From contig LARN01000041.1 of the NCBI GenBank assembly GCA_000980495.1, positions 1 to 13,265 of the forward strand: a stretch of DNA of 13,265 nt. The letters run 5' to 3'. This stretch comes from Acinetobacter sp. N54.MGS-139. GTDB taxonomy: Bacteria; Pseudomonadota; Gammaproteobacteria; Burkholderiales; Burkholderiaceae_F. This document shows, in pieces, positions 6,556 through 12,712 of the stretch. How positions within the stretch are numbered: the first letter of the stretch is position 1; every line of letters begins with the position of its first letter. Under the pieces are notes generated by a model. The model saw only the letters and a list, made by a program, of their open reading frames with translations, searched no databases and was not told where the DNA came from. A program made the translations under genes and the position numbers.

Positions 6556-7286
6556 TGAGAGGCTCCTTTGAATTCAAGCTCGGTCGAAATCATTTTCTTC
6601 GGTCCGAACTCAGGATCGGTTTCAACGGCAAAGAAACCGTAATGGATAGGATGGGATTCTTTGTTGGTCGCAAACCAATAACGCCAGGGAGAGTCTTCCT
6701 CGGCCACACTGGGCTCAGGGATTTCAAGCTTTTTGATTTCTCTGGGCTTCAAATTAACGCCGATGCGGAATGGTCCGAAGGAAACATTCGAAAAAGCTTC
6801 CGGCAGTGCGGGACAGAGTTCGCCCTCGGTGGTGACGGCCTCTGCCTTAGCTTCAGTGACTTCTCCGCGCTCACCGATAATGAACCAAATGTTCTGTCCG
6901 ATGACTTCGGGAGGAGGCACTTCGTCCTCGGCGGGCTTTTTCTTGGCCTTTTTCTTAGGCTTCGGTGTTTCTTGGATCGGAGCGGAATAGCAAAGGTAGT
7001 CCGTACGATCGGGTAGGTGATGCAGACTGCCTCCGAACGCTCTAGTCACAACGGAAAGTGGCGTGACGCCGAGCACAATCGGAAAGTCGCCGAATTGGAT
7101 AACAGAGGCGGGATTCTGCTCCAAGGTGAACTGAGGAGTAGATAAGCCTTGGGGGTAGTCAAAAGGTTTCGGGGTCGGATCGGCCGGAAACGGACCGGGC
7201 AGGGGCGAGGTCGTTTGTGCGAAAGCACTGACACAAGCCCCGAGTCCGAGCGCTGCGATAAACGAAAAAAGTTTAGGGTGGCGCAT
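6552..7286 (-). CDS. Unknown exported protein with a lysine/proline-rich linker
   Basis: I do not recognise the family. From the ATG at 7286 the product has 244 residues and opens with a clear signal peptide: MRHPK, a hydrophobic core, then AFAQ, with likely signal peptidase I cleavage after residue 23. An earlier LGAC (15-18) could instead be a lipobox, making it a lipoprotein. The mature part begins Pro-rich (about 25-46). A basic linker with KPKKKAKKK (109-117) followed by acidic and proline residues (118-127) splits it in two. C99 and C158 flank the linker and could form a disulfide in the periplasm. No membrane segment follows the signal. The open frame extends to 7400, but this would overlap purD and lose the signal peptide, so I reject it. 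It starts 10 bases after purD and overlaps nadD by 4, so it is cotranscribed. In many betaproteobacteria hemF occupies this position. Confidence 0.7.
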   Translation of the reverse strand: MRHPKLFSFIAALGLGACVSAFAQTTSPLPGPFPADPTPKPFDYPQGLSTPQFTLEQNPASVIQFGDFPIVLGVTPLSVVTRAFGGSLHHLPDRTDYLCYSAPIQETPKPKKKAKKKPAEDEVPPPEVIGQNIWFIIGERGEVTEAKAEAVTTEGELCPALPEAFSNVSFGPFRIGVNLKPREIKKLEIPEPSVAEEDSPWRYWFATNKESHPIHYGFFAVETDPEFGPKKMISTELEFKGASH

Positions 7287-7296
7287 ATAGTAATTT

Positions 7297-8574
7297 TTAA
7301 AGGGCTCTGTGACCGATATCTTTACGGTACTGCATACCGTCGAAGTGAATTTTGTCCAGAGCTTTGTAAGCCTTGTCGCGGGCCTGGTGCAAATCATCAC
7401 CGAGTCCTACAACGCAGAGAACGCGGCCGCCGCTGGTGACCAATTCGCCTTTATCGTTGAACTTGGTGCCGGCGTGGAAAGTGATGGTGTCGTCGCCTTG
7501 GAGCTCAGTGCCGGAGATGACGTCGCCTTTTCTTGGTGCTGTCGGATAGCCCTTAGAGGCCAGCACGACTCCCAATGCGCAGCGAGGATCCCATTCAGCA
7601 ATGACTTTGTCCAAAGAGCCGTCAATACCGGCTTCAATCAGCTCGGAGAAGTCGCTCTTTAAGCGAGACATGATGGGCTGAGTTTCGGGGTCGCCGAAGC
7701 GGCAGTTGAATTCCAGTGTCTTAACCGTGGGTTTCCCGGAGGCATCTTTGCTGATCATCAGTCCGGCGTAGAGGAAACCGGTAAAGACGATGCCGTCTTC
7801 CTTCATCCCTCTGACGGTCGGATAAATGATCTGATCCATGACCATCTGATAGATTTCAGGCGTCACAACGGGAGCCGGAGAGTAAGCACCCATGCCGCCG
7901 GTGTTGGGGCCTTCGTCGTTGTCGAGAAGTCTCTTGTGGTCTTGGCTGGTGGCCATCGGAAGGACGTGTTCGCCGTCTACCATAACGATGAAGCTGGCTT
8001 CTTCGCCGTCGAGGTAATCTTCAATGACGATACGGGCGCCGGCGTCACCGAGTTTATTGTCCTGGAGCATGAAGTCGACGGCTTCGTGTGCGTCTTCTTC
8101 CGTCATCGCAACAACGACACCCTTGCCGGCGGCTAAACCGTCGGCTTTGATGACGATCGGAGCGCCTTTGCGGCGGACGTAGGCATGAGCGGCTTCGGCA
8201 TCCGTAAAGGTTTCGTATTCGGCCGTCGGGATGCCGTGGCGCTTCATAAAGGCTTTAGCGAAGTCCTTGGAAGATTCCAGCTGAGCAGCTTCTTTGGTCG
8301 GTCCGAAGATCTTTAAGCCTCGGTCGCGGAAGATGTTGACAACACCCTTGGCGAGCGGAGCTTCGGGACCGACGACGGTGAAAGCAATATCGTTGGAAGC
8401 TGCGAAATCAGCGAGTCCGTTCAAGTCGGAAATAGCCAAATTTTCAAGGTTCGGCGTACCGGCCGTTCCGGCATTGCCCGGAGCAACGTAGACTTTTTCG
8501 ACTCGGGGAGATTGGGCCAGACGCCACGCCAAGGCGTGCTCGCGGCCGCCGCTTCCGATAACCAGAATCTTCAT
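7297..8574 (-). CDS. purD: Phosphoribosylamine-glycine ligase PurD (GAR synthetase)
   Basis: PurD ligates glycine to 5-phosphoribosylamine using ATP, the second step of purine synthesis. The 425-residue length is normal for the single-function bacterial enzyme. Visible motifs are the N-terminal [11 protein letters not shown] (7-17), [11 protein letters not shown] (69-79), the ATP-grasp segment [16 protein letters not shown] (141-156), [14 protein letters not shown] (222-235), and the metal-binding [13 protein letters not shown] (288-300). It begins 36 bases after yebC with only a weak GAGA ribosome site. No frameshift or missing residue was seen. Confidence 0.97.
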   Translation of the reverse strand: MKILVIGSGGREHALAWRLAQSPRVEKVYVAPGNAGTAGTPNLENLAISDLNGLADFAASNDIAFTVVGPEAPLAKGVVNIFRDRGLKIFGPTKEAAQLESSKDFAKAFMKRHGIPTAEYETFTDAEAAHAYVRRKGAPIVIKADGLAAGKGVVVAMTEEDAHEAVDFMLQDNKLGDAGARIVIEDYLDGEEASFIVMVDGEHVLPMATSQDHKRLLDNDEGPNTGGMGAYSPAPVVTPEIYQMVMDQIIYPTVRGMKEDGIVFTGFLYAGLMISKDASGKPTVKTLEFNCRFGDPETQPIMSRLKSDFSELIEAGIDGSLDKVIAEWDPRCALGVVLASKGYPTAPRKGDVISGTELQGDDTITFHAGTKFNDKGELVTSGGRVLCVVGLGDDLHQARDKAYKALDKIHFDGMQYRKDIGHRAL

Positions 8575-8610
8575 GGGATTTCTCTAAATTTTTAAGGTTG
8601 AACAGAATAA

Positions 8611-9333
8611 TTATTCAAAGACGGCGGTGGTGTAAACCTCGGATACGTCATCGAGGTCTTCCAGAGCGTCGATGAGGCGCTGCATGCGCTCGGCCTCGTC
8701 GCCGGTAAGAACGGTTTCAGAGTCGCTCTTCCAGGTGACTTCAGCAACTTCGGGTTCCCAGCCTTTGTCTGTGAAGGCTTTATGCAGAGCTTCAAAAGCT
8801 GCCGGATCGCAAGTGACTTCGATGGAACCGTCTTCATCTGTCACAACGTCATCGGCGCCGTTATCAAGAGCGACTTCCATGACATCATCTTCTTTCAGTC
8901 CGGGAGCAAAGAGGAAATAGCCGCAGTGCTTGAACATGAAGGAAACGCTGCCGTCTGTTCCGAGGTTGCCGCCGTTCTTAGAAAGGATGTGGCGAACGTC
9001 TGCAACGGTACGTGTGCGGTTGTCCGTGGTGCAGTCGATAATCAGAGCTGCGCCGCCGACGCCGTAGCCTTCGTAACGAATTTCTTCGTAGTTGGCGCCT
9101 TCGAGCTGACCGGTACCTTTCAGAATGGCATTTTTAACAGTGTCTTTGGGCACGTTGGCTGCACGTGCCTTTAGGAGAGAGAGTCTCAGACGCGGATTCA
9201 TGTCCGGGTCTCCGCCGCCTAAACGAGCTGCGACGATGATTTCACGAATGACTTTGGTCCAGAGATTGGAGCGCTTTGCATCCTGACGGCCTTTTCTATG
9301 TTGAATATTGGCCCACTTGGAATGTCCTGACAT
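8611..9333 (-). CDS. yebC: YebC/PmpR-family protein (TACO1 homologue)
   Basis: A 240-residue cytosolic protein of the YebC/TACO1 family. Members were described as DNA-binding regulators (PmpR). More recent work implicates them in relieving ribosome stalling on difficult motifs such as polyproline. The highly conserved N terminus [22 protein letters not shown] fragment is split here as [14 protein letters not shown] (2-15) and DAKR (18-21). Further conserved blocks are [12 protein letters not shown] (40-51), [11 protein letters not shown] (63-73), [12 protein letters not shown] (88-99) and [13 protein letters not shown] (104-116). The acidic C-terminal domain is complete. A modest AAGGAC ribosome site lies 11 bases upstream. 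It leads the yebC-purD-unknown-nadD run. A perfect hairpin sits 58 bases upstream (9391-9419). Confidence 0.96.
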   Translation of the reverse strand: MSGHSKWANIQHRKGRQDAKRSNLWTKVIREIIVAARLGGGDPDMNPRLRLSLLKARAANVPKDTVKNAILKGTGQLEGANYEEIRYEGYGVGGAALIIDCTTDNRTRTVADVRHILSKNGGNLGTDGSVSFMFKHCGYFLFAPGLKEDDVMEVALDNGADDVVTDEDGSIEVTCDPAAFEALHKAFTDKGWEPEVAEVTWKSDSETVLTGDEAERMQRLIDALEDLDDVSEVYTTAVFE

Positions 9334-9390
9334 TTAAAAGAGTCCTTAAAGCTATAAAAAGACAATCTCAAATTTTACCAAACCGAAGTG

Positions 9391-9419
9391 CTCTACTTGC
9401 TTGGTTTCGGCAAGTAGAG
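9391..9419. repeat. Perfect 10-bp inverted repeat upstream of yebC
   Basis: CTCTACTTGC (9391-9400) and GCAAGTAGAG (9410-9419) are exact reverse complements around a 9-base loop. No T-run follows on either strand, so it is not a standard terminator. It ends 58 bases before the yebC start codon and lies just upstream of a possible -10 box, so it could be an operator for a dimeric regulator. If transcription starts further out, it could instead be a 5' leader hairpin. Confidence 0.5.
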
Positions 9420-9615
9420 GAAATCTCGAGGTCGCACCGCTCTTCCTGGCGAAGACTTCAGCTCAAAGAATTTGCACTGTTATTGCTTGTTAAGGGCTGC
9501 TCGCTATAAGGAAGTTGGAGGACCGGCGTTTTTCTTTCTGTCATTTCCTAAATTTTCTGTTCGGAGATAGAAAAAATGAAGGAGAGACAAGACTAGTAAC
9601 ACGTATTAATATTTA

Positions 9616-9657
9616 GCCCTGAAGATCTGATGAGGGCCAAATTCATTTGATCATCAG
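9616..9657 (+). promoter_or_regulatory. Overlapping alternative hairpins in the larA leader
   Basis: Two stems share bases and cannot form together. Stem A pairs GCCCT (9616-9620) with AGGGC (9633-9637). Stem B pairs CTGATGA (9627-9633) with TCATCAG (9651-9657), and inside it CAAA pairs with TTTG (9638-9649). A third option pairs GGGC (9634-9637) with GCCC (9661-9664). The larA Shine-Dalgarno follows about 60 bases later. The pairings are seen directly. Regulatory function is inference, and I know of no named riboswitch that matches. Confidence 0.35.
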
Positions 9658-9726
9658 CTCGCCCAAGACAAATCTTTATTAACGCAGCCGGCAGGCGGGT
9701 TCTAACGTTCCACATTAGGAGGTTCC

Positions 9727-10998
9727 ATGAAGAAGTACGTTTTGCCCTACGGGCAAGGCTCAAAAGAAATCGAACTCGATGAGACACTGGTGCTGAAGGA
9801 AGTCCGCACCAAAGAGTTCGAGCCGATGAAAAACATCCCCTACGAAATTCTTGAGGCGATCTACCACCCGATCGGATGCCCTCCGATCAACGAGATCATC
9901 AAGCCGGGTCAGAAGATTGCCTTCATCTGCAATGACCCGACGCGTGTCGCCAACAGCTTCGACTTCATGCCGGTTCTTGTCAATGAGATGAACAAGCTCG
10001 GCGTCAAGGACGAAGATATGCATATCGTCTTTGCGCTCGGCACTCATCGTCCGATGACCGATGAGGAAATGGTCAAAGCCGTAGGCAAAGATGTCGCTTC
10101 TCGCCTCAAGATGTACAACAGTCTCTGCAATGAACAGGAAGACTTTAAGTACTTCGGCACGACTTCCCGAGGAACGCCGGTCTGGATCAATAAGCACCTT
10201 TGTGACGTCGACCACGTCATTCTGACCGGCACAATCGTTCATCACTATTTCAGCGGGTACGGCGGCGGCCGTAAAGCCATTCTTCCGGGCTGCGCAGCCA
10301 TGGAAACGGTTCGCGTCAACCACAGCTTCATGCTCGATCCTGCAGCCGGCCTCGGCAAGACCACCGGCAACCCCTGCTATGAAGACCAGATGGAAGGTGT
10401 CGCACTCTTCGCAAAAGGACGCTCTCTCTTCTTGTTTAACGCCATCCTGAATGCGAAGCATCAGTTCCTCAAGATGTTTGCCGGTGATTACATCAAGGCT
10501 CACAAAGAAGCCTGCAAGTTTGTAGATGAAGTCTACGGAAGCGTGATTCCGAAAGAAGCCGATCTAGTGATCGCCTCCTGCGGCGGATATCCGAAAGATA
10601 TCAACGTTTATCAGATGCAAAAGACAATGGACAATGCAGCCTGTGCCGTGCGCAAGGGCGGCGCCGTCATCATGGTGGCCGAATGCGTTGAAGGAAGCGG
10701 ATCTGCGGTTCTGGAAGAAGCTTGTCGCCGCCTCGGCTCCCCGCAAGCCATTAAAGCCGAACTCGAGAAAGATTTTCGTATCGGCGCAAACAAGGCTTAT
10801 GCGGTAACGCGCTTAATGGAAAAGGCCAAGTACTACTTGGTGACTGCTCTGGATCGTAAGATGGCCCGCGACATGCTTTTCTCTGGCGCCTATGACACCA
10901 TCGAAGAAGCATTGGCCGCTGCGGAAAAAGAAATCGGTAAAGTGGAATCCGTTATCGTGATGCCGGAAGGCTCTCTCACCGTACCGCGCGTGGAATAA
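9727..10998 (+). CDS. larA: Nickel-dependent 2-hydroxyacid racemase/epimerase LarA
   Basis: LarA-family enzymes invert the C2 configuration of 2-hydroxyacids through hydride transfer to the nickel-pincer nucleotide cofactor. The 423-residue length fits. Counting against my memory of the L. plantarum enzyme, catalytic and cofactor residues are retained: GTHRP with H107, HHYFSGYGGGRKAILPG with H173 and the cofactor-linking K183, NHSF with H199, and YQMQK with Y295, Q296 and K299. The residue before H173 is histidine where lactate racemases as I recall have proline. Family members act on lactate, malate, gluconate and other acids, so lactate racemase is only one option. The start has a strong TAGGAGG Shine-Dalgarno 4 bases before ATG. 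It faces its maturation genes larE-larC-larB head-on, ending 14 bases from larE. No glycerol-facilitator gene (larD) or Lar regulator is seen. Confidence 0.93.
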   Translation: MKKYVLPYGQGSKEIELDETLVLKEVRTKEFEPMKNIPYEILEAIYHPIGCPPINEIIKPGQKIAFICNDPTRVANSFDFMPVLVNEMNKLGVKDEDMHIVFALGTHRPMTDEEMVKAVGKDVASRLKMYNSLCNEQEDFKYFGTTSRGTPVWINKHLCDVDHVILTGTIVHHYFSGYGGGRKAILPGCAAMETVRVNHSFMLDPAAGLGKTTGNPCYEDQMEGVALFAKGRSLFLFNAILNAKHQFLKMFAGDYIKAHKEACKFVDEVYGSVIPKEADLVIASCGGYPKDINVYQMQKTMDNAACAVRKGGAVIMVAECVEGSGSAVLEEACRRLGSPQAIKAELEKDFRIGANKAYAVTRLMEKAKYYLVTALDRKMARDMLFSGAYDTIEEALAAAEKEIGKVESVIVMPEGSLTVPRVE

Positions 10999-11012
10999 CA
11001 CATTCTTGCCGA

Positions 11013-11849
11013 TTAATGAGCCTGTTTTCCGAGATGCTGATCGAAATATCCCGAGAGCTTCTCCATCGGCTGCCATTGAGCCGCGGCAAAGAGCGGGAAA
11101 GAAGCCAAGAGATGCGCGGCCTCTGCGCGCTCTTGCTCGGAAAGCCGGTCGAAGTCTTCTCTTTGGATATGCATTTCGAAAGCTTTCGGACTGACCTTGC
11201 GAAGCCGGAAACGAATTTCGCCCTTGTTTAACCCGGCAAAGAAACGATTCATAGCCGTTTCGGCTTCCCCAACGGCTGTCAGGTCTGAGGCAAGCACTTT
11301 TTGGTTGTAAGGGAGGCGCGTCAGCATGCAGGGCCGTGCGGCCTGATCCCAATGATCTAAGCCGATCAAGGCTCCGACTTCTCGATTGTCCTGCTTAGAA
11401 AATTCAGCTTCAGCCAAAGGTGAATGGATTTTCAGTTCGCTCAATGCCTTCAGTCCGGGACGGTAATGAGATAAGTCCGAATGGTTTGTACCGTCGCAGA
11501 GCGGAAGATCCGCTGCCCGTCTTTTGAGCTCAAGGAACAAGTGCTTCTTGCAAAAGTAGCACCGGTCCGTGTGGTTAAACACAACGGCTTCCATCTGCAG
11601 AGGGTTTAGATCAAGAAGCTCCATCTCAAAGCTGTTATCCTGCGCCCACTGCACGGCTTCCGCTGTCTCTTCCGCAGAAATATGCGGGCCTCTAACGGTG
11701 AGAAGTTTGACAGTGTATCCCAGATACTTGGCTGCAAAGCTCAGGAAACGGCTGTCCAAACCGCCGGAAAAGGCAATCGCCAGCCGTTTATTCGGTGCAA
11801 TCCCAGAAAGCACCTTTTCGAGTCGGGACAGGCGCGGGTCGTTAATCAA
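11013..11849 (-). CDS. larE: Sacrificial sulfur transferase LarE
   Basis: LarE activates the carboxylates of the LarB product with ATP and adds sulfur, giving the bis-thiocarboxylate precursor of the nickel-pincer cofactor. In the L. plantarum enzyme the sulfur comes from its own Cys176, which becomes dehydroalanine. Here the 278-residue chain has the PP-loop SGGLDS (28-33; SGGVDS is usual) and ARPC with C174 at the matching position. A further DRCYFCKKHLF (95-105) adds two cysteines. Some LarE proteins instead use an iron-sulfur cluster, and I cannot decide which type this is. The start is a TTG at 11849: a stop lies in frame four codons upstream, AGGA precedes it, and no ATG occurs before the PP-loop. 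It overlaps the end of larC by 8 bases, so larC and larE are coupled. Confidence 0.92.
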   Translation of the reverse strand: MINDPRLSRLEKVLSGIAPNKRLAIAFSGGLDSRFLSFAAKYLGYTVKLLTVRGPHISAEETAEAVQWAQDNSFEMELLDLNPLQMEAVVFNHTDRCYFCKKHLFLELKRRAADLPLCDGTNHSDLSHYRPGLKALSELKIHSPLAEAEFSKQDNREVGALIGLDHWDQAARPCMLTRLPYNQKVLASDLTAVGEAETAMNRFFAGLNKGEIRFRLRKVSPKAFEMHIQREDFDRLSEQERAEAAHLLASFPLFAAAQWQPMEKLSGYFDQHLGKQAH

Positions 11850-12708
11850 AGCTTTTTCCTAAGGCAAAAGTAGCACCGTTGGGCACACCTTCGTAAACGT
11901 ACGTTCCGTAGACGGTTTCGATTTTTTCGATAACCATTTGCGGCCACGGACCGAATTCAGCGCCGAAAGCCTTAAGGAGTGCGATGCCGGTCGGCGTCAC
12001 GGTTTCTCCTTCGGCGCCAAACGGACGAACCGGAATGCCGACTAAAAGCGCTTGAACAGCCGGCGCCGGAGACGGGATCACGCCGTGGGCGCAATGAATG
12101 TGTCCGTCAGCAATCGGAAGCGGGCTGACAATGAGACGATCCGGATTCAAACGCGTGAAGAGCTCGCAGTTAAAGCAGATATCCAAAATGCTGTCTAATG
12201 CCCCGACTTCATGGAAGGTGACTTCTTCAGGCCCCTTGCCGTGGACTTTACTTTCGGCTTTCGCAACGAAGCCGAAAGTTTTAAGCGCAAGTTCTTTGGC
12301 CTTGTCGCTCATTTGAGCTTTTTCAATGATGGCGCGGACGTCGGAGAGGCGACGATGTTCATGTTCGTGAGGGAGCTCAACTCGGCAGAAGGAACCTCGA
12401 ATGCCGCCGACAAATTTGTCCTCAAGATGCTCAGATCCTTTGAGCTCGGAAAAGATGCCGTTCAGAACGGCGTCTGCTTCCTCATTGTTCATGCCGATCA
12501 TGCACATTAAGCCGCACAGGAACATGTCTCCTGCGATGCCTGAGTGAAGACGAATTGTGAGAATTTTTTGACCGGCTCCGTGACCGTGGCGTTCGTGATG
12601 GTGATGCCGGTCTTCATGGTCATGATCCGCATGGTCATGATGGTGAACGTGCTCTTCGCAGTGATCGTGAGCGTAGAGAGATTCGATATCGTGAAAATGA
12701 GGAGTCAT
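11842..12708 (-). CDS. larC: LarC1-type nickel insertion protein with His-rich N terminus, lacking LarC2
   Basis: LarC inserts nickel into the dithiocarboxylate nucleotide in a CTP-dependent step to complete the NPN cofactor. From the ATG at 12708, 4 bases past the larB stop, the product has 288 residues. Residues 1-43 contain 17 histidines. The LarC1 core follows: HSGIAGDMF (55-63), a second His cluster HEHEH (114-118), TFHEVGALDSILDI (164-177), HGVIPSPAPAVQALL (208-222) and ETVTPTGIALL (235-245). The chain ends at PNGATFALGKSFD, where LarC1 normally ends. Full-length LarC is about 400 residues. The ~140-residue LarC2 domain, which binds CTP in L. plantarum and is joined there by programmed frameshifting, is missing. 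The downstream bases are occupied by larE. The longer open frame from 12768 overlaps larB and lacks family support. Either LarC2 is encoded elsewhere or this form works without it. Confidence 0.9.
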   Translation of the reverse strand: MTPHFHDIESLYAHDHCEEHVHHHDHADHDHEDRHHHHERHGHGAGQKILTIRLHSGIAGDMFLCGLMCMIGMNNEEADAVLNGIFSELKGSEHLEDKFVGGIRGSFCRVELPHEHEHRRLSDVRAIIEKAQMSDKAKELALKTFGFVAKAESKVHGKGPEEVTFHEVGALDSILDICFNCELFTRLNPDRLIVSPLPIADGHIHCAHGVIPSPAPAVQALLVGIPVRPFGAEGETVTPTGIALLKAFGAEFGPWPQMVIEKIETVYGTYVYEGVPNGATFALGKSFD

Positions 12709-12712
12709 TTGA

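Larger units (their letters stand above)
9334..9726. other. Divergent yebC / larA intergenic region
   Basis: This 393-base gap lies between the divergent yebC and larA starts. I find no convincing gene, tRNA or conserved small RNA. It holds a perfect 10-bp inverted repeat on the yebC side (9391-9419), and overlapping hairpins on the larA side (9616-9657). A TAAAAT (minus strand, 9377-9372) could be a -10 box for yebC but lacks a -35. A TATTAA (9604-9609) is a weak -10 candidate for larA. From 9420 to 9600 I see nothing recognisable beyond T-rich stretches. No NikR-type GTATGA/TCATAC pair was seen. Confidence 0.6.

Noticed and set aside
6369..7016. 215-codon plus-strand open frame across nadD and the exported protein gene
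   Set aside because: It is antisense to two genes with clear protein features and has no recognisable domain or ribosome site.
7287..7400. 38-residue extension of the unknown exported protein
   Set aside because: It overlaps the end of purD and would bury a clear signal peptide that starts at 7286.
9576..9597. Small ORF starting ATGAAGGAG in the larA upstream region
   Set aside because: It has only six codons, a poor ribosome site and no feature of a known leader peptide.
9334..9726. tRNA or known riboswitch in the largest gap
   Set aside because: No T-loop GTTCRA motif, cloverleaf or known riboswitch core was seen.
9760..10503. Long minus-strand open frame inside larA
   Set aside because: It is the antisense shadow of a strongly conserved gene; its translation resembles no family I know.
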